This document shows, in pieces, positions 45,837-54,152 of a DNA stretch of 64,000 nucleotides. The notes below the pieces were generated by a model that was given only the letters and a program-made list of their open reading frames with translations, was not told the origin of the DNA and searched no databases. Source of the DNA: Candidatus Villigracilis vicinus (lineage in GTDB: Bacteria > Chloroflexota > Anaerolineae > Anaerolineales > Villigracilaceae); NCBI GenBank assembly GCA_016721315.1, contig JADKIL010000017.1:17619-81618 (forward strand), in the 5' to 3' direction. The translations under genes and the position numbers were made by a program. Each line of letters opens with the position of its first letter. The first letter of the stretch is position 1.

Positions 45837-46997
45837 TTAATCCAACCTCTGCAAGATATGACTCACTGCCGTGGAGGCGGGACCGCCCAGCGACTGGATC
45901 AACCCGAACTTCGCATCCTTAATTTGGTTCGCCTCAGCCTGACCTCGTAACTGTATCGCCGCTTCGACGGCTTGGTACACACCGGCAGCCCCGCCGGGGA
46001 ATCCGCGGGCTTTCATTCCACCCATGGTTGCGCAGGGGATACTTCCTTTCAGACCGATCGCGCCATCTGCGGCGAGCTTCCAGCCTTTTCCTTTGATCGC
46101 AAATCCCACGGCTTCCAATTGCAGTGCCGCATAAATGCTGAATGCGTCGTGATATTCAAAGAAGTCAATGCCATCCAAGGTTAAACCAACTTGCTTCATG
46201 GCTTTGCCCGCCGAAAGTTGCGCGGTGTCGAAGTACAGCATGTCCTTGCGGTCGTGTAACGCCAGCGTATCAGACGATGCCGCCGAGCCAGCGATCTTTA
46301 CGAGTGGACTCTTCCAACTGGACGGAAGCAGCTCACGGCGAGTCAGAACGAGCGCGGCAGCGCCATCCGCATTGGGTGCCATATCAAACATATTGAGCGG
46401 GTCGCTGACCATCTCAGCTTTGGCGTATGTCTCTGCTTTGATGGCTTTGCGGAACATGGCGTTCTTATTCGCCACACCATTGACATGTGCCGTGAGTGCA
46501 AAACCCGCAAACCCATCGGCAGGGACTTCATATTCATGCATGTAACGCTTCATTAGCAGCGCAGCCTGGGCGGCGGGAGTCATGCCTTGTACGGCTTCAT
46601 AATCTGAGTCCGATGCAGTGGCGAGGGCTTCATCCACACCGGCGCCGACTTTGTCTGTAAATTTTTCCACGCCCACCACGAGAGCCACATCCACAAATCC
46701 GCTGGCAACGGCGAGATAGCCCTGGCGCAGCGCTGCTCCGCCGGACGCTCCTGCCGCTTCAACGGTCACGGCTTCGATACCATTCAACCCGGCATAATCC
46801 GCAATCAACACGCCGACGTGTGCCTGACGTGAAAGATTCGGCGCGAGCATATTGCCCACGAACAGCGACTGCGGTTTGAGCCCGCCTGCATCTTCGATCG
46901 CATCGTGGATGGCGGCATAGGCTAGGTCACGTAGACCAATATCCCAATGTTCGCCAACTTCGGTTTGTCCTATTCCTGCAATAACGACTTCTGTCAT
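45837..46997 (-). CDS. Thiolase-like protein lacking the nucleophilic Cys and the GHP His
   Basis: 386 aa of the SCPx/Ltp thiolase type. At the nucleophile site the gene reads TVEAAGASGG, so the Cys is Gly83. At the GHP site it reads GGMKARGFPGGAAG, so the His is Phe333. The HDAF motif (EYHDAFSI) is kept. This rules out ordinary thiolysis and resembles steroid side-chain retro-aldolases (Ltp2) or non-catalytic scaffold subunits, which act with DUF35 proteins. Nearby HMG-CoA synthase suggests a CoA-ester role. Starts on the minus strand at 46997. Confidence 0.85.
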   Translation of the reverse strand: MTEVVIAGIGQTEVGEHWDIGLRDLAYAAIHDAIEDAGGLKPQSLFVGNMLAPNLSRQAHVGVLIADYAGLNGIEAVTVEAAGASGGAALRQGYLAVASGFVDVALVVGVEKFTDKVGAGVDEALATASDSDYEAVQGMTPAAQAALLMKRYMHEYEVPADGFAGFALTAHVNGVANKNAMFRKAIKAETYAKAEMVSDPLNMFDMAPNADGAAALVLTRRELLPSSWKSPLVKIAGSAASSDTLALHDRKDMLYFDTAQLSAGKAMKQVGLTLDGIDFFEYHDAFSIYAALQLEAVGFAIKGKGWKLAADGAIGLKGSIPCATMGGMKARGFPGGAAGVYQAVEAAIQLRGQAEANQIKDAKFGLIQSLGGPASTAVSHILQRLD

Positions 46998-47021
46998 GTT
47001 GTGAGCGAATCCTTTATGTGT

Positions 47022-47540
47022 TTAATTCCAGAATTGCCACCAGGCTTTGCCTTTTGCGTTCGCCTGGCTCGAAGTTTTCATTCCTTTAATGACTTCGCCG
47101 ACCTTTGAATTCTCATTGATCGAGCGGACGTGCATTTTATAGTCTTTTAGAAAACCGCCATTGATATTGACGTAGTCCACTTCACCTGCAAGCATCTTGT
47201 TCCATTCCCCGATCGTTTCTTTTGCCACATACTTGCGAGTGCCTGCATTCCTATCCGTCGATATTTCAACGACGACCGTTTCCAGCAGGCTGATATGGTA
47301 CTTGACCCATTCTTCGATAACTTGCGGTTGTTGCTTGCGCAGGGTATCAAGAAGCTGCTTTAATTCAGCTAACCCGGCGTTGATCTCAACATCAAGTTTC
47401 TTGAGGGTGTCCTCAGCTTCCTTCAACTGTGCCGGGTTGGGTTTGCCATAATCAATGTAATTTGCGCGGTCGCCTGATTTTTCTCTCAGGTCTTCGATCT
47501 TCTGACGTAGTTTTTCGAGTCTTACAGTTTCTGACAACAT
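47022..47540 (-). CDS. Hypothetical coiled-coil protein
   Basis: 172 aa. The N-terminal half is charged heptad-like helix (RLEKLRQKIEDLREK, KEAEDTLKKLDVEI), likely coiled coil; the middle is a mixed alpha/beta segment; the C-terminus ends KAWWQFWN, an aromatic tail found in many small bacterial proteins. No signal or membrane segment. Function unknown. Confidence 0.65.
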   Translation of the reverse strand: MLSETVRLEKLRQKIEDLREKSGDRANYIDYGKPNPAQLKEAEDTLKKLDVEINAGLAELKQLLDTLRKQQPQVIEEWVKYHISLLETVVVEISTDRNAGTRKYVAKETIGEWNKMLAGEVDYVNINGGFLKDYKMHVRSINENSKVGEVIKGMKTSSQANAKGKAWWQFWN

Positions 47541-47550
47541 ATTTCTCCGA

Positions 47551-48530
47551 TTATTCCCAAATAGTTTTTAAGAATTTCAATTTTTCCAGGTCATGAAAAC
47601 TTTGTCCGCCTTCGTGACCGTTATAAGTGTAGGTCTTAATATCTTTTTCTCCAGTCCAATGGTTGTATGCTGCATAGACTGTCGATGGCGGGCAGACTTG
47701 ATCCATGAGCGCCACTGAGAATAAGGTCTGCGCTTTGGCACGGACAGAGAAGTTGACCCCGTCGAAATACGAAAGCGTGTTGAAGACCGTCTCGATCTTG
47801 TCGCGATGAACATGGCAATATTCGCCAATCTCTTTGTAAGGATACGCATCACTAATTTCAGTCGCACGGCGATAGTGACATAAGAACGGCACATCGGGCA
47901 TGGCAACTTTGACGTTGGGAACGAGCCCTGCCGCGGCGATGGAGATGCCTCCGCCTTGCGAGCCGCCCGTCACCGCGACTCGCGCTTCATCTACTTCGGG
48001 ATGGCTGGTCGCTGCTTCGACGGCTCTCACTGCATCTGTGAACACTCGTCGATAGTAATAGTGTTGCGGGTCGAGAATCCCTTTGGTCATGCTGCCGGGG
48101 AAGTGCGCATTACCGCCGTCACCATACAGGTCAGGGGTATCGCCCGCAGACCAGGTACTGCCTTGTCCGCGCGTATCCATGACGAAATGAGCGTAACCCG
48201 CACTTGCCCAAAGCAGCCAGTTGAACCCGAATTGACGTCCGCCGCCATAGCCGATGAATTCCACCACAACCGGTAAGGGCAGTTTTGACGTGCCCTTACA
48301 GCTGGCAGGATCAACCAGCCTTTGACGGGTTGACCGCCAAAGCCATTGAACGTCACGTCAAACGTTTCTTGCGCAACGAGACCATAATCCACTTTTTCAA
48401 ATTTTGCGTTCAGTGGGAATGTTCGTGCTTCGGCGAGGGTGTTTGCCCAAAACGAGTCAAAGTCTGCGGGCTCGGTGCGGGCGGGTTTGTATTTTTTTAG
48501 TTCGTCGAGAGAAAGGTCGAAGAAGGACAT
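47551..48530 (-). pseudogene. Acetyl-xylan/cephalosporin-C esterase (Axe1 family), frameshifted
   Basis: Together about 326 codons, the normal length. The N-terminal part (48530 to about 48290) has FFDLSLDELKKYKP and PVKGWLILP; the C-terminal part in another frame (to 47551) has VVEFIGYGGGRQF, the oxyanion region, nucleophile Ser in GGSQGG, and the His in YNGHEGG. The frame slips near 48290, where one lost base restores continuity (LPA-x-KGTSKLPLPV). Deacetylates acetylated oligosaccharides or antibiotics. Either a real decay or a sequencing error. Confidence 0.82.
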
Positions 48531-48540
48531 GGGGTCTCCT

Positions 48541-48638
48541 CGTCATTGCGAGGAGGGTGCTCTTCCCGACGAAGCAATCTCATGATTAGGTCATGAGATT
48601 GCTTCGGGCGAAGAACAAGAGCGCCCTCGCAATGACGG
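48541..48638. repeat. CGTCATTGCGAGGAG palindromic element
   Basis: Intergenic copy of the element seen inside the heparinase gene at 44677. CGTCATTGCGAG pairs with CTCGCAATGACG; the centre has GAAGCAATCTCATGA and TCATGAGATTGCTTC as a near-perfect inner hairpin. It fills the gap between the esterase and the HMG-CoA synthase genes. Confidence 0.88.
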
Positions 48639-48647
48639 ATTATTTTT

Positions 48648-49724
48648 TTACTTCATCGCCAACTTGCCACGGAAGCGCACATAGGTCGCGTAATCAATTT
48701 CGGTGCGACGGGCAATGTATTCACGAGTCTTCGTGGCGAGGTTTTGTCTGGCAGGAGCTTTATCAGTGACGGTAATGTCGAAGGCATCGGACCCGGCACC
48801 GGAGCCGAAAGAGACGACGAGGATTCGGTCACCGGGTTGGGCGATGTCGAGAGTCGCAGTGAGTCCGATCATCGCTGCACCAGCATAGGTATTTCCAATA
48901 ATCGGCACGAGCAGACCGGGCTCGATCTGATCCATCGAAAAGCCAAGTTGACCTGCCACGCGCTGCGGGAATTTTGTGTTGGGTTGATGGAAGACCGCCC
49001 ACTTGTAATCTTTGGCGGTGGTGCCGGAGGCTTCCATGAGGTGCGTGGCAGCTTCGGTGACGTGTTTGAAATACGCGGGTTCGCCGGTGAAGCGCATGCC
49101 GTGTTCGGGATATTTCTGATATTCGCGCCGCCAGAAATCAGGCGTATCGGTGACGTAGGAGTACGAAGCATTGATGGTTGCCAAAGACTCTTCGGCGGGA
49201 CCGACAATGTACGCGCCGCCGCCCGCGCCTGCGGTGTATTCGAGCGCGTCGCCGGGTTTGCCTTGTGCCGTATCCATGCCGATCGCCATGGCATAGTGAC
49301 CCATGCCCGAGCCGACCAGACCCATTGCTGCGACGAGCGCCTCGGTGCCTGCCTTACAAGCGAATTCCCAATCTGCAGCCTGCGTGTTCGGGACGGCTCC
49401 AATCGCTTCGGCAACGAGTGTGGACGTTGGCTTGACCGCATACGGATGTGACTCGGAGCCGACCCATACCGCGCGCAGTTCATGCGGGTCGATTTGAGCG
49501 CGCGCCATCGCATTGCGCGCTGCCTCAATCGACATGGTGATCACATCTTCGTCCAACCCTGGCACGGCTTTTTCTTTGATGGGAAGTCCGCTGGTCTTGC
49601 CCGTCCACACGCGGGCGACCTCCTTGGCAGGCAGACGGAAGCGCGGCACATACGAGCCATAGCCGACAATGCCAACGGGTTTGATGGGTTTGAGTAAGGT
49701 AGGGGAGGGTTGAGGAGTTGTCAT
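48648..49724 (-). CDS. HMG-CoA synthase, archaeal type
   Basis: 358 aa thiolase-fold enzyme. Catalytic Cys123 in WEFACKAGTEAL, His in AVFHQPNTKFP, and Gly-rich C-terminal SFGSGAGSDAF are conserved. Condenses acetyl-CoA with acetoacetyl-CoA to HMG-CoA for the mevalonate pathway. With HMG-CoA reductase at 54153 it gives the upper mevalonate route; in archaea this enzyme works with a thiolase and a DUF35 protein. Confidence 0.88.
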   Translation of the reverse strand: MTTPQPSPTLLKPIKPVGIVGYGSYVPRFRLPAKEVARVWTGKTSGLPIKEKAVPGLDEDVITMSIEAARNAMARAQIDPHELRAVWVGSESHPYAVKPTSTLVAEAIGAVPNTQAADWEFACKAGTEALVAAMGLVGSGMGHYAMAIGMDTAQGKPGDALEYTAGAGGGAYIVGPAEESLATINASYSYVTDTPDFWRREYQKYPEHGMRFTGEPAYFKHVTEAATHLMEASGTTAKDYKWAVFHQPNTKFPQRVAGQLGFSMDQIEPGLLVPIIGNTYAGAAMIGLTATLDIAQPGDRILVVSFGSGAGSDAFDITVTDKAPARQNLATKTREYIARRTEIDYATYVRFRGKLAMK

Positions 49725-49789
49725 TTGTTTTTCCTGAATACGTAGGAGGATTGTAGTGGGTGAGGGCTTGCAAAAGCTATCTTGTTATT

Positions 49790-50416
49790 TTACCGCTCAA
49801 TAACCCCAATCAATTCATGCGGAGAGTTAACCACATATTCTGGTTTACCCTTTATTAGAGTCTCCAAACCCTGATGCCCCCATGTGACAGCAATGCTAGT
49901 CACGCCAGCTTCCTTCGCGGCGCGGACATCACTCAACGCATCACCGATCATAAAGACCGCTTCTCCATTTTCCACAAATCGCTCCCGTGCAATGGATATT
50001 TTCTGTGCTTTTGAGCCGGGCGTGTCCACACCGTAAACGGCATGGACGAGACTGTCCAGTCCGTGTTGGGTGAGAAAGGCATGCACGTTTTGCGATGAAT
50101 TTGTGGTTACGATGGCGATCTTATGGTTGGTGGAAAAATGCTGAATTACTTCGCTCACTCCATCGAAGATAGCGGGTGGGGATTCTTTTTCTGCGAAGAG
50201 TCTCAAGCTGATTTTAACGAACTCATCTATGAGATGCTCAGGTACTTCACAGGCTCGCCCGTAGGTAGCAAAAGACATCACTTCAAGGTTGCTCAAATCG
50301 TCTTTTGTCACCACATGCTTGACGCCTAATTGGTCGCAGGCTTCCTGCCCGAAGCGGATCAAGTCGTCGAGCGTGTCTGCCAGGACGCCGTCATAATCGA
50401 AGATAACTAATGCCAT
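49790..50416 (-). CDS. HAD-family hydrolase, phosphoglycolate-phosphatase-like
   Basis: 208 aa. Motif I FDYDGVLADT with both aspartates, motif II TTNSS, and motif III/IV MIGDALSDVRAAKEAG. A helical cap is present between motif I and II. Small phosphate-ester substrate in the cytoplasm. Confidence 0.88.
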   Translation of the reverse strand: MALVIFDYDGVLADTLDDLIRFGQEACDQLGVKHVVTKDDLSNLEVMSFATYGRACEVPEHLIDEFVKISLRLFAEKESPPAIFDGVSEVIQHFSTNHKIAIVTTNSSQNVHAFLTQHGLDSLVHAVYGVDTPGSKAQKISIARERFVENGEAVFMIGDALSDVRAAKEAGVTSIAVTWGHQGLETLIKGKPEYVVNSPHELIGVIER

Positions 50417-50431
50417 GAAAATTTTCCGTTT

Positions 50432-51301
50432 CTAAAATGCGGTTGCAACAATGCCAAGAATGGCAATGACAACCCCGATCAATTGAAGTTTTGAAAGTTT
50501 ATCTTTCAAAAAAATGACCGCCAGTGCAATGGTCACAATGGACAGAGCTGAGGCGATGGGCGTGATCAAGATGGCATCTCCAATGGTCAAGCCGTAATTC
50601 ACGAGAGCCACGGCGCTGACTTCGATGATTCCCATCAACAAAACCGCGTATTTTGTTTTCGTTGGAATGTTCGTCAGTCCAATTTCTTGCTTTGCAAAAA
50701 GAGAAAAACCCAACAAGAAAATTATGATGCCAAGTTTAGTCAGTATTGTGGACAAAAGCCAGCCGATCTCTTCAGAGACGATTTCGCTGATGTTCCAAAA
50801 CACTCCAAAGAAAAATGCTCCCAGAATCGCTTCGCGTACACCCAATGAAAGCTGAAATCCCTGCTTATTGATGCTCTTCCAATCAATGGCGGCAAGCGTC
50901 GCGCCGGAGAGGATCAAGAATACGCCGATGGTTTGGGTTGTACTCAAACGCTGTCCCATAAAGAGGAAGGCGAAGGACATGGTGAAGACTGCCCACAGGT
51001 TCATGGTCGCGGCAATGATCGAGACGTTGCCTTTCTCAAAACCTTTGAAGAAGAATAAATATCCCGCCGAATAGACGATGGATGCAAGCGGTGACAAAGC
51101 GATAGCCAGAAAGGGAATGTCGAATGTTGTTTTAAGAGCAAAAGCAAGTAACAGAATGGATATTAATCCCGCTAACTGTGACCAGAACAAAGACTTGAAC
51201 GAACCGATCTGTTTGGAAAAGACCCCGCCCAGAAAATCATAGATTCCCCAGCCAAGCATGCCGCCGATTCCCAATATTATGCTAATGATGGTTGTGCTCA
51301 T
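50432..51301 (-). CDS. EamA/DMT-family transporter
   Basis: 289 aa with about ten hydrophobic helices as two duplicated five-helix EamA domains (GWGIYDFLGGVFSKQ..., and LLMGIIEVSAVALVNYGL...). Exporter of small metabolites; substrate not visible. Starts 131 bp from the HAD gene start side, same strand. Confidence 0.85.
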   Translation of the reverse strand: MSTTIISIILGIGGMLGWGIYDFLGGVFSKQIGSFKSLFWSQLAGLISILLLAFALKTTFDIPFLAIALSPLASIVYSAGYLFFFKGFEKGNVSIIAATMNLWAVFTMSFAFLFMGQRLSTTQTIGVFLILSGATLAAIDWKSINKQGFQLSLGVREAILGAFFFGVFWNISEIVSEEIGWLLSTILTKLGIIIFLLGFSLFAKQEIGLTNIPTKTKYAVLLMGIIEVSAVALVNYGLTIGDAILITPIASALSIVTIALAVIFLKDKLSKLQLIGVVIAILGIVATAF

Positions 51302-51372
51302 AAATACTTTGGAGTTGTATGCCTATGCTGGGAAATTTCAATCCGATGAAATTTCCGTGTCACAGCTTTCTG

Positions 51373-52128
51373 CTATGCATAAGATTTATATTGTGCCATC
51401 GCCTCGCCCGCAAAGGGTCTGTCGCTTGAGCGATAAACATCAGCCATCTTGTCCATGTCCAAAGCGACGCGGATGAATTCCAGTTGTGTGTTTGATTTTT
51501 CGATGGTTAGTAGGGCATATTCTGCCCAAGGGTCGAGTAGTTTTTGTTCACTGGTCTGATCGTGGTTGTATGCAACACCGACGCTGCCCGGGTTGAAATA
51601 AAAATTTTGGCTGTCTCGCAGGCGGCGGGTATATTGCAAGTGGACATGCCCGCCGGTGAGGATATGATCTGAATACGGTTTGAAAACTTCTTGGTACTCT
51701 TCCTCAGAAGTGGATGGCAGGAGGACTTGGTCGAAGGATGTGGGGGAGCCGTGAAAGGCAAGCAGGCTTTTGCCGTTCCCTAGATCAATGGTCACTGTTG
51801 GTTGAAACGATGCAATGAAGACTTGGTCATCTTTGTTTAGTTTGCTCAAAGACCACTCGCGGACAGTGTCCAGTTTTTTGCGGCGTTCTTCTGAGATCGA
51901 ATCTGCGTCGGTTTCTTCTCCGGTTAATAGCCATGCATCAGAATTACCCATCACTACGGGACTTTTCATTTCACGCAAAAGTTGAACGGTCTCATGTGGT
52001 TGAGGTCCACCCTGGATCATGTCGCCATTGCAAATGATCTGATCGAACCCTTTCTTTTTCGCATCTGCCAAGACAGTTTCGAGCGCCAGACAATTTCCAT
52101 GAACATCGGATAAGACAAGGATTCTCAT
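51373..52128 (-). CDS. Metallophosphoesterase, YfcE/calcineurin-like
   Basis: 251 aa. Metal motifs in order: LSDVHGN, CNGDMIQGG, MGNSDAW and GGHVHLQYTR. The HVHLQYTR and FNPGSVG signatures suit the phosphodiesterase subfamily. Lies 10 bp downstream of the MerB-like reading frame end, probably same transcript. Confidence 0.88.
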   Translation of the reverse strand: MRILVLSDVHGNCLALETVLADAKKKGFDQIICNGDMIQGGPQPHETVQLLREMKSPVVMGNSDAWLLTGEETDADSISEERRKKLDTVREWSLSKLNKDDQVFIASFQPTVTIDLGNGKSLLAFHGSPTSFDQVLLPSTSEEEYQEVFKPYSDHILTGGHVHLQYTRRLRDSQNFYFNPGSVGVAYNHDQTSEQKLLDPWAEYALLTIEKSNTQLEFIRVALDMDKMADVYRSSDRPFAGEAMAQYKSYA

Positions 52129-52138
52129 TGTAGGTCCT

Positions 52139-52807
52139 TTATAAATACCAAAATTTCGACATCAACCCAGCCTGTTTAAAAATCTCTGCAACTTGTTCCA
52201 TACTACGTCCATGATACTCAAGCGACATACGATTGCCGTACCAGAGTTTGGAAAGCTCCCAAACCTGCTGAATCGACAGCATCTCTCCGCGTTCGAGGTT
52301 ATTTCGTTTGCACCATTTGTCTACCCATTCTTCCGACCGGAAGAGAAGCATCGTCGCTCAGGTAAAGACCAGGTCATCGTACCATTGTGAGAAGGCAAGT
52401 GGAAAGTGAACAAGCAAGTCACCATTTGTAACCTTGCCGTCCTTTACTTCCAATTGAACCGTTTCATTGCTTTCCGTGAACACCGCATCAATGACCGCAT
52501 CGCAATGCAATGCCGCAGGGATGCCGAGCATGTCCCATGCACAGTTGGCAAAGTAGGTCTTGCCATTGGCATGGACTTTGAAATCTGTTGGAATCCCCGA
52601 GAACGGATTTGCCATGCGGATAGCCATTTTGTCAAAATCGAGAAACACGGCGTGGCGGTTATGAAGTTCTTTAAAAAGTTCACTGGCTTCTTCTGTTGAA
52701 ATACCAAAATGCGCAGCGGTTTCATCCACACTGGGTGGGCGGGTGGTATCTGCGATGTGCGAGTAAACAAAGTGACGGGTTTGCCAGATAACAGAGTCGT
52801 CTTTCAT
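52139..52807 (-). CDS. MerB-like organomercurial lyase homologue with in-frame TGA (candidate selenoprotein)
   Basis: 222 residues if TGA at complement 52358-52360 is read through. MerB has a catalytic Cys96, Asp99 and Cys159. Here Cys89 and Asp92 lie in FANCAWDMLGIPAAL, and the TGA is codon 150, giving a Cys-to-Cys-site spacing of 61 against 63 in MerB. After the TGA the same frame continues with ATMLLFRSEEWVDKWC, the MerB-like C-terminal helix, to a stop at 52139. The N-terminal winged-helix-like segment (VDETAAHFGISTEEASELF) also matches. The normal codon there would be Cys, so a Cys-to-TGA substitution or error is the main alternative. Confidence 0.75.
52329..52344 (-). promoter_or_regulatory. 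Bacterial SECIS-like hairpin
   Basis: On the minus strand, 19 nt after the TGA, TCTTCC-GGTC-GGAAGA forms a perfect 6-bp stem with a GGUC apical loop. In E. coli fdhF the SECIS apical loop AGGUCU follows the UGA at 18 nt. Outside this stem there are two mismatches and then U-G and C-G pairs. This is the SelB-binding pattern expected for Sec insertion. Confidence 0.65.
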
Positions 52808-52846
52808 CTTTCCTCTTTCATTTTAATAATCACCACTTACCAATTA

Positions 52847-53998
52847 CTACTTACCCAACACCGACTCTATAATCCCCGCATACCCTCGCGCCGTCTTCAC
52901 AAGTTCATCGAGGCTGAGTTGTTCATCCACCACGTGCGCATCCCCTTCCGCGCCGGGACCAAAGCCAATGGTTGGCACGCCCGCTGTGCCGATGCTGTAC
53001 GCGGCGTTGGTACAGAATCGGTAGGCACCCAGTTTCGGATCCAGACCGGAGGCGCGCAGTCCCTTCAATGCTTTTTGTAAAAATTCATCGTCTTCATTCA
53101 GTTCCCAAGCTGGGAAGAATTTATTCGCGGTCAAGGTTTCGCCTGTATAAGTGACGTGGTCACTTTGCGCGATCTTCGCTTTGAAATTTACATCCTTCAA
53201 CGCAGGCAAAGAAGTAATTTCATTCAATACACCTTCAGGTGTTTCGCCTGGCAAGAGACGGCGATCGTAGGTCACTTTGCAGAGCGCGGGAATCACCGAA
53301 TAACCGGGATACGGCTCCGAGATAATATCGGTCAACGCAAGGATGGCGGGACCCATCAGTGGATGTTCGCCCAATTTCACCTTTTCCACTTCAGCAATGA
53401 CCTTCGTCATCAGATGCACAGCATTCACGCCTAAATGTGGTGACGATGAATGGGCAGGCTTGCCGATCGCTTCGAGATGAATCTCCGCCCGTCCGCGCCC
53501 GCCGCGTGCGACGTTGAGCTGAGTTGCTTCGCCGATGACGACATAATCCGGCTTGACCTCATCCATCACGGCTTTGAGCGCGCCACCTTCATATACTTCT
53601 TCCATCACCGAAGCGGAGATGACAACCGTCCCGGCGAGCTTGCTTCTGTCCACACTCGCCGCCGCATGGATCATCGCCGCGAGCGAGCCTTTCATGTCCA
53701 TCACGCCGCGCCCGTACATGTGCGTATCCGTGACTTCGGCGCCGAAAGGGGCGCGAGTCCAGATGGACCCGGGAGCGATTCCCACCGTGTCAGTATGCGC
53801 ATCAAAAAGCAGAGTCTTCCCCGCCTGCGCCCCGCGGATCATTCCCACGGCGGAACCGTATTTGTCGACCCAAACCTTATCGAAGCCGAGAGCGTTCATC
53901 TCGTCCACGACGATCTGCGTGACCGCGCCTTCTTCTCCAGACAAACTCTGCTGGCGGACGATTCTTTGAGTGAATTCAATTAAGGCTTCGATATCCAT
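52847..53998 (-). CDS. M20-family metallopeptidase, YgeY-like
   Basis: 383 aa. Metal-binding FDAHTDTVG, the bridging Asp in RGVMDMKGS, Glu in SVMEEVYEG and His near the C-terminus in DAHVVDEQLS. VTYDRRLLPGETPEGVLNEI and GVPTIGFGPG match the YgeY branch, a dinuclear-zinc hydrolase associated by gene neighbourhood with selenium metabolism. GGAGA precedes the ATG at 53996-53998. The adjacent candidate selenoprotein makes this of interest. A simple aminoacyl-hydrolase is the other option. Confidence 0.85.
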   Translation of the reverse strand: MDIEALIEFTQRIVRQQSLSGEEGAVTQIVVDEMNALGFDKVWVDKYGSAVGMIRGAQAGKTLLFDAHTDTVGIAPGSIWTRAPFGAEVTDTHMYGRGVMDMKGSLAAMIHAAASVDRSKLAGTVVISASVMEEVYEGGALKAVMDEVKPDYVVIGEATQLNVARGGRGRAEIHLEAIGKPAHSSSPHLGVNAVHLMTKVIAEVEKVKLGEHPLMGPAILALTDIISEPYPGYSVIPALCKVTYDRRLLPGETPEGVLNEITSLPALKDVNFKAKIAQSDHVTYTGETLTANKFFPAWELNEDDEFLQKALKGLRASGLDPKLGAYRFCTNAAYSIGTAGVPTIGFGPGAEGDAHVVDEQLSLDELVKTARGYAGIIESVLGK

Positions 53999-54011
53999 GT
54001 TGGTCTCCGTT

Positions 54012-54147
54012 TGTCACCCTGAGGAAGCGCGCTCTTTGCGACCGAAGGGTCTCTACCTTAGATTAGCAAGACTCCATGCAGTGGTAGAGATCCTCACCGC
54101 ACTGCATCCGCAGCGCGGTGCATGTGTCGCTATCGCTCAGGATGACA
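54012..54147. repeat. TGTCACCCTGAGG...CTCAGGATGACA palindromic element
   Basis: About 136 bp between the peptidase and HMG-CoA reductase genes. TGTCACCCTGAGG and CTCAGGATGACA are inverse near-complements; inside are GAAGGGTCTCTACC and GGTAGAGATCCTC. Same family as the coding-region element at 43999. Confidence 0.85.
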
Positions 54148-54152
54148 TTAAA

